From positions 124,001 through 188,000 of the forward strand of contig JADJTH010000010.1 of NCBI GenBank assembly GCA_016711325.1: a stretch of 64,000 nt of DNA, read 5' to 3'. The notes under the pieces are model-generated. The model had not been told where the DNA came from, ran no database searches, and saw nothing but the letters and a program-made list of their open reading frames with translations. Shown piece after piece: positions 1-8,300 of the stretch; the stretch's first letter is position 1; every line of letters begins with the position of its first letter. The stretch is from Nigerium sp. (GTDB taxonomy: Bacteria; Actinomycetota; Actinomycetes; Propionibacteriales; Propionibacteriaceae). The position numbers were made by a program, and so were the translations under genes.

Positions 1-66
1 ACATGTCTACCGACGACGAGTCTTAAGATCATGGACGTCCGGAGGGCGCATTGACGTGAGGAAGCC

Positions 67-476
67 ATGGAGATGAGTGGCTACTTGAACACCGTCACGA
101 CGGACGGGCGCGCCTGGTATGACGGGGACGCCCCCATCGGGCCCCCTTGGCTCAAGATCAGTGTGATCGACGGTGACGTCGGGTGATCGAGTATTCTCCT
201 CGGTTTGGTGGATCGGGAATCGCTTATGCCGGGGTTTCGCTCGCGACCTACTACGAGGACGAGTCGATCCCGGCTACCGACCGGTCGCGCGAGGTGGCTG
301 CCCTGGCGGCGTGGTTCGAGGCGGTCGGACTCCGGGTTTCGGCTGATGGCCTCTACGACCTGATCGTGGACAACGGACAGATCAGCGATGAGCCGTTCGT
401 GGAAGACTCCTTGAAGGAGTTCTTCGCGGCAACCGCGCTCGGAGAACCTCCGGCCCAGGAAGAGGGGAGCCCTTGA
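67..476 (+). pseudogene. Short paralogue of the 4763-6313 protein, split by a -1 frameshift
   Basis: A first ORF (67-186, ATG after a GAGG box) gives 39 residues ending VIDGDVG. A second (183-476, GTG) starts MIEYSPRFGGSG and runs 97 residues, with a GTGA overlap between them. Joined, they align without gaps to the middle of the 516-aa protein at 4763: LKISVIDGDVGVIEY against LRLTDFAGVRGRIQY, then YSPRFGGSGIAY against YSPSFGGSGEAY, then EVAALAAWFEAV against EVAALTAWFQEF. One extra G in the GGG at 181-183 would make a single ORF of about 136 aa. So this is either one gene with a frameshift or sequencing error, or a coupled pair. Function is unknown. Confidence 0.6.
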
Positions 477-577
477 TCTTGAGCTGAGACGGTGGTTGTG
501 CGGCGCGTCGCGGCGCCAACGAGGCTGACGCTGCCGCTCTTCTGCGGACATGTAACCCACTGGAGGTAGCAGAGGCA

Positions 578-880
578 ATGAATCGCAAGGCTGTTGAAGA
601 ACTGGTAGATCTCGTAGTCGAAAGTCCGGTACCGCGCGACGCGAAGGGTAACGATCTTTGCGAACTCCTAGCGGACTTGTATGAGGTCGATGGCTACGTC
701 GTCGGCCTGGCCTACTCCTCCCTTGGCGGGTCAAGAGTCACAGTTGACCCGACGGCCGTGAGTCACTTGTTGGAAAGGCTGGAGACCGTGTCGCTGCTGC
801 CGGACGATGAAGACGCTGCGCGTTCAGCGAAAAACTACCTGGAAAAGCTCCAGATGCTAGTGAATCTTTTAACTGAGTGA
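578..880 (+). CDS. Small acidic hypothetical protein
   Basis: ATG start preceded by GGAGG-type sequence (tggaggtagcagaggca), giving 100 aa. The protein is acidic and looks mostly helical, with a C-terminal stretch rich in Leu and Lys/Glu (LLERLETV, NYLEKLQMLVNLLTE) that could form a short coiled coil. There is no signal peptide or membrane segment. I recognise no family. The size, charge and position beside paralogous fragments resemble immunity proteins of polymorphic toxin loci, but no toxin is visible, so this is inference only. Confidence 0.6.
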   Translation: MNRKAVEELVDLVVESPVPRDAKGNDLCELLADLYEVDGYVVGLAYSSLGGSRVTVDPTAVSHLLERLETVSLLPDDEDAARSAKNYLEKLQMLVNLLTE

Positions 881-1492
881 TTTAGTTTCTGCGCCGCAAG
901 CGGCGGCTCAGCACGCGGGGAGACCGATCGTTGGTCGGCTGGCCCGCGAGGCGTCCTCCCAGAGATGCTGCAAGGCATGCCCCGGGATGTCCGCAGATGA
1001 GCCCGTTGAGAGTCTGCAAGTCATCCCTTAGACTGTCTTCAAGAAGCCCTCTAGAGATGCTGCAAGACAGCCCCTAGAGGACCTGCTGGGATTGCAGTAT
1101 CAGAGAGTTGGTAAGGGAAATATGGACACCCTCTCGCAGATCGATGGCGATCCGGCGTTCCGCCTCGTGCTCACGGCAACAGGGGGAACCTACGTTCTCG
1201 ACGATGGCACCATCACCTGCCCGTTGTCGGCGTTGTGTCCGTAACAGGCCGCGCTCTCCCGGCCCGGCCGTTGGTGGCCGCCCGCCGCTCTGTGAAGAGC
1301 GCCCCAGGCGATGCGCGGAGCGCGGGCGAGAGGGGCGTGGGTGTCGCCGGCCCCTGCGTTCGCCGAGTATCGTGAGCCTTGGTGAGTCCCCTGACTTGCG
1401 ACGGCGTCGTCGTTCGCGCCATTGGTGGCCGTCGCTCCAGGGCCGGTGGCTGTTTATCACGACAGTGGCAGCTTGAGAGAGAACTGATAGCG
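881..1492 (+). other. Intergenic stretch with degenerate CTGCAAG repeats
   Basis: About 610 bp without a convincing long gene. AGAGATGCTGCAAG occurs exactly at 961-974 and 1053-1066. Related CTGCAAG or CTTCAAG units at 968, 1014, 1037 and 1060 are each followed by a CCC-rich stretch. The only candidate gene is the 40-codon ORF at 1122-1244. The rest (about 1250-1490) is GC-rich and I see nothing in it. Confidence 0.4.
1122..1244 (+). CDS. Possible 40-aa protein or truncated gene start
   Basis: ATG at 1122 follows an AAGGGA ribosome-binding sequence 6-7 nt upstream and reads MDTLSQIDGDPAFRLVL... to TAA, 40 residues. The N-terminus looks like a normal soluble protein, and the ORF stops in a GC-rich stretch. 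It may be the surviving start of a longer gene in this decayed region. No family is recognised. Confidence 0.35.
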   Translation: MDTLSQIDGDPAFRLVLTATGGTYVLDDGTITCPLSALCP

Positions 1493-2011
1493 ATGATCGT
1501 GCTGAATGGACGTCGGAAGTGGACGAGGGAAAGTTACTCAATCGTCGTCGACTATTGCCTCACGGTTGCGAAGGAGTTTCAGGTAGTATTTCAAGATGAT
1601 TTGGAGTTCACGGCGACGGCGTGGCGCCTGAATGGGCCACCGGTTGACGTTGCTGACGTCACCTGGCATCGCTCACGCAAATGGCCGGGGACGCGGATAT
1701 TCGATGGAAGAGCTACACTGTGTCGCATCCGGTGTTCGGACGTCCTGGGTGAATGGCTCAAGCGCGGTCCGATGCCACATGAATGGCTCGCTCCGGAATG
1801 GCCTGAGGATCCGGCATTTCTCCGGAGCGACGGCTCGACCGTGTTGGGGGGTGTCTCACATGAGGGCGACTTGTGGCTTGAGTTGACGAGTGAGGAGGCG
1901 ACCCGCCTGACCGAGTTTCCAGGATTGGAACATCGACTATTACGAGGACGAGTCGATCCCGGCCACCGACCGGGCACGCGAGGTGGCTGCCCTGATGGCA
2001 CGATCGCGTAG
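1493..2011 (+). CDS. Hypothetical protein with an out-of-frame chimeric C-terminus
   Basis: ATG at 1493 (MIVLNGRRKWTRES) is the likely start, since residues encoded upstream in the same frame look non-coding. That gives 172 aa. Up to about FPGLE the protein looks soluble and ordinary, with charged and aromatic residues. The last ~30 residues (RLLRGRVDPGHRPG...) come from reading, in a different frame, a stretch at 1938-1994 that duplicates 249-305 of the first gene. The original 3' end has therefore been replaced by a fragment of the neighbouring paralogue family. No known domain is recognised. Confidence 0.55.
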   Translation: MIVLNGRRKWTRESYSIVVDYCLTVAKEFQVVFQDDLEFTATAWRLNGPPVDVADVTWHRSRKWPGTRIFDGRATLCRIRCSDVLGEWLKRGPMPHEWLAPEWPEDPAFLRSDGSTVLGGVSHEGDLWLELTSEEATRLTEFPGLEHRLLRGRVDPGHRPGTRGGCPDGTIA

Positions 2012-2023
2012 AGTCGGCGACGC

Positions 2024-2383
2024 GTGAGTCGGTTCGTCATGGAGCACGGTGGAGGCACGAGGGTGGATAAGGCGGTCGAGGATTCTTGGTTGGTCGATAT
2101 TCCTGGCCTGTCGTATCAGGACACGGCCCGGCTCATAGAAGAGGTGAGTCGGTGGCCGGGGAAACTGGGGCCGATCGCCTGGGATCCGCGCTTGTCGTTG
2201 ATCGAGTTGTTCGATGCCCGGCACTGTCGATTTCTGCTTCGGGTTTACGACGCGGCCGCGGTAACGTGGCTGTTGCCGGGGGACCGATGCCTCCTCGAGT
2301 TCGCACTCGAAGCTTGCCGAGCGTGCTTGTTGTCGTTCAGCGATGAGGTCGGGAGCAGGCGGGTGGCGCTTCTTCGGTCGTGA
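2024..2383 (+). CDS. Hypothetical protein
   Basis: 119 aa from GTG 2024; ATG 2039 (MEHGGG) is an alternative start. The stop overlaps the start of the next gene (GTGA at 2380), indicating translational coupling. The product has a hydrophobic/acidic core (PGLSYQDTARLIEEVSRWPG) and two Cys near the C-terminus (EACRACLLSF). The motif 'A-R-L-I-E-E-V..W' resembles the repeat units of the downstream 348-aa protein (TAQRIVGLVGAWG, EAGGLVELLKEWG), so the two may be related. No assigned family. Confidence 0.55.
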   Translation: MSRFVMEHGGGTRVDKAVEDSWLVDIPGLSYQDTARLIEEVSRWPGKLGPIAWDPRLSLIELFDARHCRFLLRVYDAAAVTWLLPGDRCLLEFALEACRACLLSFSDEVGSRRVALLRS

Positions 2384-3426
2384 AGTCGGACTGGATGGTG
2401 ATGACCCTCAATCCCATCGACTTTGACACCGCGCAGCGGATTGTTGGTCTGGTCGGCGCCTGGGGGTATCAGGCGAGGGCGTTGGCGACGACCCGGTGGG
2501 GCATGAGCAGCGATGATCGGGAGACCGTGCGCCGACGCGTCCGCTTGCTGAGTGCCGCTCTGCGTAGCGGGCGGTTGTCGCGGGCGGATCAGCAGTCGGT
2601 GCGCGCGGATCGGACGGTTCTCCGGTCGTGGTTGCGGCGCACGTGGTGGCCACAGGTGAGGTACTACCAACTCGCAACGCGTCTGGATGTGCTGTTCCCC
2701 GAGTGGGCGGAGCGGGTGCAACGAGAGCACAGGCCGGCGCCCGAGGTCGAGGCGGCCTGGTTCGAAGGACCGGATCCCGTGATCGACCCGTTGTGGCGGG
2801 TCATCGTGCCGGAGTTGCGGGCGTCCGACGTGGCGCGGCTGCAGCGGGTGGTCGACGCGTGGGGCGGTGACCGTGAGCTGATGGTCGACGATCCGCATGA
2901 TCGGTTCGGGGACGCGCAGCGGTGCGTGTACGAGGTGCGCGTGGCGCGCGTCGCGCGGAGTTGTCGTCGGCTGGGCGGGCGCGCGTCGCTTAGGGCGGAG
3001 AGCGTCGAGGAGGATGCCGGGCTGTGGCTGCTCGGCACTGGCGCCACGGTTGACGGGCGGGGTGAGGGGCGGCTGATGGTGGGCGGGTATTCCATCGAAG
3101 TCGATGACCTCACTGCTGAGGAGGCCGGTGGTCTGGTCGAACTCTTGAAGGAATGGGGGTACCGCCAGGCTCGGACGCTGAACGCGCGCGCATGGTGGTC
3201 GCAGTCCCTTCCGCCGGATGGTGTCCGGCACAACGTGCGGATTGCGCGCATGGCGTTGCGGAGTGGCCTACTCACCCCCGATGAGGCCGCGATGGCACGC
3301 CAGGATCTGCGTCGCTATCGAGCGTGGCTTCTCAGGCGCCGGTGGTGGTCCGTTGGTCAGGTGATGCGAGGCTCGTTTGCCCGACTGCGTGGCATCGTCC
3401 GCAGGGAGGCCGTCGATGACCGGTAG
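2380..3426 (+). CDS. Hypothetical protein with internal ~100-aa repeats
   Basis: GTG start overlapping the previous stop; 348 aa. The N-terminal ~100 residues (FDTAQRIVGLVGAWGYQAR ... RLLSAALRSGRLSRADQQ ... LRSWLRRTWWPQV) clearly repeat at the C-terminus (LTAEEAGGLVELLKEWGYRQ ... RIARMALRSGLLTPDEAA ... YRAWLLRRRWWSVGQ). A weaker middle copy (RASDVARLQRVVDAWGGDRE ... RVARVARSCRRLGGRASLR) is also present. Arg and Trp are abundant. There is no signal peptide and no recognised domain. The 3' end overlaps the next start by 11 nt. Confidence 0.65.
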   Translation: MKSDWMVMTLNPIDFDTAQRIVGLVGAWGYQARALATTRWGMSSDDRETVRRRVRLLSAALRSGRLSRADQQSVRADRTVLRSWLRRTWWPQVRYYQLATRLDVLFPEWAERVQREHRPAPEVEAAWFEGPDPVIDPLWRVIVPELRASDVARLQRVVDAWGGDRELMVDDPHDRFGDAQRCVYEVRVARVARSCRRLGGRASLRAESVEEDAGLWLLGTGATVDGRGEGRLMVGGYSIEVDDLTAEEAGGLVELLKEWGYRQARTLNARAWWSQSLPPDGVRHNVRIARMALRSGLLTPDEAAMARQDLRRYRAWLLRRRWWSVGQVMRGSFARLRGIVRREAVDDR

Positions 3427-3995
3427 TCCCCTGGGGAAATCGGTTCCGCCGATCTCGGGCGAGGCTTGGGCACGCGTCGGTCGGGGGCTCGGGGTGACAA
3501 TTCCGGGAGCTTCATGGAGGGATGTGGCCCCAGCCGTGGCTACTCTTCCCCCGTCTTGGTCGCCGTACATGCTCGTTGCGGCCTCATTGGAAAAGTATGT
3601 CAACGAACGTGGGCGAATGCGGTATCGCGGCCGCGCTGACCCAGTCGAACTAGACGAGATGTGGAGAGGGGAGAAGGTGTTCCAGTCGGACTATTATCTT
3701 GGCAGTGAGGTGGTGTCCGAGTTTCTGCGACGCGATAGGTTCGACCGTTCGATCAACGCCGGTGTTCTTTCGCTCAACGGTCTCGTCAACATCCAGGTCT
3801 TGGACTGGATGGAGGCGCAACCCGAACCGGGGGCTGGCTATTGGTTGCGTGTATCGGGTTGGTGAGCTTGACGGTTGCCGGATCGTTCGGCATGTCGAGT
3901 ACGAGGCGATTTACCGGCAGTTAGTGCGTGCCGTCAGACGGATCGTCAAGAAGAGAGAGGGCGGACAGACGGCGTCGGTAGACTTCTCGCGATGA
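3416..3995 (+). pseudogene. Paralogue of the C-terminal part of the 516-aa protein, frameshifted near its 3' end
   Basis: ATG 3416 with GGGAGG upstream opens a frame ending at TGA 3865 (149 aa, MTGSPLGKS...LRVSGW). Its middle matches the C-terminal third of the protein at 4763: LPPSWSPYMLVAAS against LPAEWAPYVFVTAA. The missing last part lies in another frame (about 3855-3995, VGELDGCRIVRHVEYEAIYR) and matches LVDGQKVHHYDGYAAIKR of the paralogue. A one-base shift near 3850-3860 (one base extra, or two missing) therefore splits the gene. The first 13 bases around the start (gatgaccggtagt) recur at 4813. Confidence 0.6.
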
Positions 3996-4070
3996 GTGCC
4001 CGTAGTCTGTGTGGTGCTGCGTTGCTTGGACTCGTCTGCTTCCCATAGCCTTCTGACTGAACGGAACATA

Positions 4071-4766
4071 GTGGTGGACTGCCAGTTCATTCGATCCGAC
4101 CCGACACCGGAGGATCTCCGGTTGATCGGGCCGTCCTTGCAGCTCAACGAAGGCCCTTTCAGGGACCTCGGATGGCTACACGACTTGAGCGACCGCCTCG
4201 TTGAGCTCGTCGTGACGGCGACCGTGAACGACTCGATCGAATCCATCAATTGCCTCTCCCAGCTAAGACTGCTCAGGGTCTGGACGTATAACATCACGGG
4301 ATGCCTCGATCTCGAGCGACTACCTCATCTAGAACGACTTGCCCTGCACGGTGGCGTGAAAGTGAATTGGGGGAAGGGCGGGCAGCAACTTCGGGAATTA
4401 ACGATCGAGTCACCGCCGCAGGAGTGGGCCGCGCACATCGAATCATTGCCGCGTCTGGAGAGCCTCGGGTTGGCGCGTAGCAAATTCGTCCCGCATTCAT
4501 TCGCTGGGGCGATCACAGAGTTGGATCTGAGCATGATGAAGTGGCCTCCCGGAGTGTCTGCTGTTCGAGGGCTGGAGGACCTGGTCACTCTTGAGTTGAC
4601 CAGCGTCAGGGGTATCACCGACCTGTCACCGTTCGCCGAAACGCGCGGACTGGCGAAAGTAGTGATTGAGGACTGTCCCCATTTCACCTCGCTGAAGGGC
4701 GCAAAGGTGAATCCGGACGCACAGGTGTTCCTGATCGGCAGGACTCCAGCCAGGAGAGCCCGATGA
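4071..4766 (+). CDS. Leucine-rich-repeat-like protein
   Basis: About 231 aa from GTG 4071 (MVDCQFIRSDPTPEDLR); the frame is open back to GTG 3996, but those residues look non-coding. Leucine-rich repeat units are visible: LPHLERLALHG, LPRLESLGLARSKF, ITELDLSMMKWPPG, LEDLVTLELTSVRGITDLSPF. The spacing is irregular, as in short bacterial LRR proteins used for protein binding. There is no signal peptide, so it is probably cytoplasmic. The stop overlaps the next start (ATGA at 4763), so it is translationally coupled to the 516-aa gene. Confidence 0.6.
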   Translation: MVDCQFIRSDPTPEDLRLIGPSLQLNEGPFRDLGWLHDLSDRLVELVVTATVNDSIESINCLSQLRLLRVWTYNITGCLDLERLPHLERLALHGGVKVNWGKGGQQLRELTIESPPQEWAAHIESLPRLESLGLARSKFVPHSFAGAITELDLSMMKWPPGVSAVRGLEDLVTLELTSVRGITDLSPFAETRGLAKVVIEDCPHFTSLKGAKVNPDAQVFLIGRTPARRAR

Positions 4767-6313
4767 TTGGGGTGCGGGACGGACGCGCCGGTGCCCTCCG
4801 GGGGCAAGCATCGATGACCGGTAGTGTCTGGGTATTCAAGGCCGCCGGTTGGTGGGCGGTCGGGGGAGTGTTTGGCTCGTTTCGCGAGGCGGCCTCCGCG
4901 GTCGGTCGCTGGGGCCTGAGCGGCGACATCCATGAGGTGGTGGCGGACGTCCTGCCTCACACCTGGGCCGTCGAGCAGGAGTTGGTGGCTTCCGATGTCC
5001 CGATCTCGGTGGACGACCTTCGCGGCGTGCTCGGAGATCACTGGGCCTCACGGACGGCGTGCGAGGGGGTCGTCCACGAGTCACCGCCGGTGCCGCCCAG
5101 GGGGCGCGAAAGCGGGGAATCGGCGGATCTCTGGGTATTTCAGTCCCGCGATCTTGCGTGGCCCGCGGCGGTGTTCTCGAGTCAGGCGTCCGCCCGACGG
5201 TGTATTGCGGAGGCGCAACTGTCCGGGATCCTCACGGAGTATCCATGCGGGGTGTTGCCCTACGAACGCGACACCCGCGCGGGTCTATTCAAGCAGCCGA
5301 AGAAGCAGGTCGTCGACGCGCGCTACATCGGCACGTTCGTGAGCGTGGACCAAGATCATGAGCATTTCTGCGACGGCTGGCCGTCGTCGATCCTGTCCGG
5401 CGGTGCCGGTCGGATGGAGGAGTTTCTTCCCGTTCGCTTCGACGCAGTCTGGGAACCGGCTCGCGGTCGAGCGGACGCCGCTTCGCTCAGGCTGACGGAC
5501 TTCGCCGGTGTGAGGGGACGCATCCAGTACTCGCCGTCGTTCGGCGGCTCCGGCGAGGCGTACCTGGGCAAGACGCCGGATCCGGAATGGTGGTCGGACG
5601 AACCGAGGGAGCTCGGTCAGCGCCCTCAGGAGGTCGCGGCGCTCACCGCATGGTTCCAGGAGTTCGCCGGCGTCGGGCCGGAGGCTATGGCGGGCGTCCT
5701 CGAATCGATCGTGGTCGGCGAGGGAGACAGACGGTGGGGAGTGCCGATCACAGCGCAACTAGGCACGTTGCTTGAGATCGGCGGCGTCCAGACCTCGAAC
5801 CTCGTGCCGATCGGCCGGCGCCAGGTCGTGCCGACGGGGCGGTATCCCTTGGGGCGGCCGGAGTGGGCGACGATCAAGGTCGGCGCGCTCTCGGGTTTGC
5901 GCGACACCATCAGACGACTGCCCGCGGAGTGGGCGCCCTACGTCTTCGTCACCGCGGCGTGCCAGCAGGACGCCCGCCTCGATGAGGGTGGGCGGACGCC
6001 TGAGAGTCTGCGTTGCTACGACGCCGTGGACGACGTTCTGGACACCCAGGCCGAGGACGGTGAGTTCCTGATCGGCAGCCTCGTGTTGTCGCCGTGGCTG
6101 TCGGAGATCGCCGGTGCGCAGATGGGGGCGGCCCGAGTGGGCTTGGCCGGCCCGCTTACGGTCGTCTGGGGAGTGGACGAAGGCCCGACCGTAGAGGTCT
6201 CGCTCGAATTCTCGGGCGCCGTGGGTGACCTGGTCGACGGCCAGAAGGTGCACCACTACGACGGCTATGCTGCCATCAAACGTTGCCTGCTCGAGGATCT
6301 CTCCGGGGCGTAG
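4763..6313 (+). CDS. DUF7710-like multidomain protein, presumed parent of the local paralogues
   Basis: 516 aa from ATG 4763, with an AGGAGAG box upstream and a 4-bp overlap with the LRR gene; ATG 4814 (MTGSVWVFK) is an alternative. Two N-terminal segments (about residues 20-75, VWVFKAAGWWAVGGVFGSF; and about 122-200, LWVFQSRDLAWPAAVFSSQ...GILTEYPCGVLPYER) resemble DUF7710. The central part (IQYSPSFGGSGEAY ... EVAALTAWFQEF) matches the split gene at 67-476, and the C-terminal part (LPAEWAPYVFVTAA ... VHHYDGYAAIKRCLLEDL) matches the gene at 3416. Biochemical role unknown; cytoplasmic by composition. Confidence 0.6.
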   Translation: MIGVRDGRAGALRGQASMTGSVWVFKAAGWWAVGGVFGSFREAASAVGRWGLSGDIHEVVADVLPHTWAVEQELVASDVPISVDDLRGVLGDHWASRTACEGVVHESPPVPPRGRESGESADLWVFQSRDLAWPAAVFSSQASARRCIAEAQLSGILTEYPCGVLPYERDTRAGLFKQPKKQVVDARYIGTFVSVDQDHEHFCDGWPSSILSGGAGRMEEFLPVRFDAVWEPARGRADAASLRLTDFAGVRGRIQYSPSFGGSGEAYLGKTPDPEWWSDEPRELGQRPQEVAALTAWFQEFAGVGPEAMAGVLESIVVGEGDRRWGVPITAQLGTLLEIGGVQTSNLVPIGRRQVVPTGRYPLGRPEWATIKVGALSGLRDTIRRLPAEWAPYVFVTAACQQDARLDEGGRTPESLRCYDAVDDVLDTQAEDGEFLIGSLVLSPWLSEIAGAQMGAARVGLAGPLTVVWGVDEGPTVEVSLEFSGAVGDLVDGQKVHHYDGYAAIKRCLLEDLSGA

Positions 6314-6601
6314 GGGTGTAGAACTGCCGGGCATTTCGCGCGGCGACGTGGTGCCGGTGACCCATCGCCCGGCGTATTCGAGGTCATCGGCCTTCCCTCT
6401 ATCGATCTTGTTCGTTGCGCGGCGCGCTGGCAGGGATCGGGAAGCCTTCTGGTATCCGAGGATCGGTCGGTGATCTGCCTGGTCGACAGGCTTGGCGACC
6501 ACGCTGACGGCGATTTCGACAAACGGATTGTTGCTGAAATCGATCTCGGGGTGAGGCGGCTCCGGCGAAGAATTGTCTGACCCGGTGTCTAGGTTAGTGT
6601 C

Positions 6602-7936
6602 ATGGAAACGAAAGTGGCGCTGACAACGGGTGACGCCCTCACCCGGATCAGCACTGCCCTCGACGCGGCCGATCACGAGTTTGGTTTGATGACGGACGCC
6701 GCACTCCTCGGTGCCACCGCTGGCGCCTTGGCACTGGCCGACCGAATGCACGCGTTCGCACTATCACTGCTCGCCGAGATCGAATCCAGGGACACCGCCC
6801 ACCACGAACTCGGAATCGGCACGAGCAGCTGGCTCGCCGATGGCTCACGGTTGACCCTGCGCGAGGCCAACCGGCTCATCCGTGACGCCAACGATCTGGC
6901 CCGGTTCCCCCAGGTACGTGAGGGAATGCTCAACGGCACCATCTCCGTGCCGCAATCCCACGCCGTGACCCGCGTCCTGACCAAGCTCCCCGACGACCTC
7001 GGCGTGGCCGCCGAACAAGCGGCCGAAACCACCATGGTCGAGTACTGCACCGAGTTCAACAGTCACGCGTTGAAGCGCCTCTCCCGACACCTCGTCGAAG
7101 TCGTCGCCCCCGACATCGCCGACCAGACCGAAGCCCGCCGACTCGAACGCGAAACCCGCCACGCGTCGCAACGCCGCCATCTGACCTTCACCCCCGACGG
7201 GGACGGCAGCATGCTGCTACGCGCCAGCCTGCCCCTCGTCGCGGGCGAACTACTGAAGGCACAGGTGGACGCCCTCGCCAACCAAGCACGACGCAACGCG
7301 CTGGACGCCGCCGACCCCCTCATCCGGCCCGAACCCGTCACGATGAGCATGCGCCGCGCGGACGCCCTGACCGACCTGGTGGACCTGGCAGCCCGCGCAC
7401 AGATCACACCCGCAAACGGCGGTGACCGGCCACGGATCATCGTCACCATCAACCACGACCAGTTACTGGCCGACTGCACCAGGAACGGACTGCTACCCAC
7501 CGGTGCCGAGTTGTCGGCGGGCGAGTTGCGCCGGCTCGCGTGCGACGCCGACCTCCTTCCGGTCGTCCTCGGCGGCCCGTCGGGCGTCCTCGATGTCGGA
7601 CGCGACCACCGTTTGGTGACCCCGACCATCCGGGCCGCGTTGACGGCCCGCGACAAGGGCTGCGTTTTCCCGGGCTGTGACCAACCACCTGCCGCGTGTG
7701 ACGCACACCACCTCCAGCCGTGGCAGCACGGCGGTGCAACGTCCCTAGCCAATCTGGTATTGGCGTGCAGGCATCACCACGGGATCATCGAACCCGGCGA
7801 CAGGCTGGAGCACCTCCGATGGCACGTCCGACTCCGCGACGACGGAATCCCCGAAGTCATCCCACCCCTCCACGTCGACCCCCAACGACGTCCACGGATT
7901 CATCAACGATTCCGCATCCCCGACCGCGCCGGATGA
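6602..7936 (+). CDS. DUF222 / HNH endonuclease domain protein (13E12 repeat family type)
   Basis: 444 aa. The N-terminal two thirds is the all-helical DUF222 region. The C-terminus carries an HNH nuclease fold: RDKGCVFPGCDQPPAACDAHH, then LANLVLACRHHH, with the Cys and His residues expected for zinc and metal binding. Such genes occur in many copies in actinobacterial genomes (REP13E12 in mycobacteria) and are thought to be semi-mobile. A TAGGTT box lies 6 nt before the ATG, so transcription is probably leaderless. Here it sits inside the paralogue array, between the intact copy and a remnant of its 3' end. Confidence 0.85.
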   Translation: METKVALTTGDALTRISTALDAADHEFGLMTDAALLGATAGALALADRMHAFALSLLAEIESRDTAHHELGIGTSSWLADGSRLTLREANRLIRDANDLARFPQVREGMLNGTISVPQSHAVTRVLTKLPDDLGVAAEQAAETTMVEYCTEFNSHALKRLSRHLVEVVAPDIADQTEARRLERETRHASQRRHLTFTPDGDGSMLLRASLPLVAGELLKAQVDALANQARRNALDAADPLIRPEPVTMSMRRADALTDLVDLAARAQITPANGGDRPRIIVTINHDQLLADCTRNGLLPTGAELSAGELRRLACDADLLPVVLGGPSGVLDVGRDHRLVTPTIRAALTARDKGCVFPGCDQPPAACDAHHLQPWQHGGATSLANLVLACRHHHGIIEPGDRLEHLRWHVRLRDDGIPEVIPPLHVDPQRRPRIHQRFRIPDRAG

Positions 7937-8300
7937 CCACCCGCATTCGTGCCGGCAGCGGCAGGCGTCCCGCTTGCCGACATCCCGCTGGAAGAGTCGG
8001 CGTCGACGACGTGCGCTTTCCCGGCGGCACCGACCGAGATGGTGAAGGGTTACGGTTGGCAGACCAGCCGTGGTCCTTCACCGTCAGTCAGACTTTGGTC
8101 CGGCGCCATGGGGCCAGGGGCCGCGCCCCCGCCTGGGCGCGACCGGTACGTCCGTTCGCCTCCCTACCGGTCAGTTCATCCTGACGGGATCATCGCTTGC
8201 CGACGACGCCACACGGGATCACCAAGTGGATCAGCGCCGCCAGCAAGACGAGAAGGTGGGCCAGGGGAGAGCTGGGGGGCCAAGTGCTACTCTCCGATCC
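7937..8300. other. Intergenic stretch with one weak hairpin
   Basis: 364 bp after the HNH gene without a convincing ORF. An 8-bp inverted repeat, GGTGAAGG (8041-8048) / CCTTCACC (8075-8082), could be a weak transcription terminator. TACTCT at 8288-8293 looks like the -10 box of the next gene. Nothing else is seen. Confidence 0.35.
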
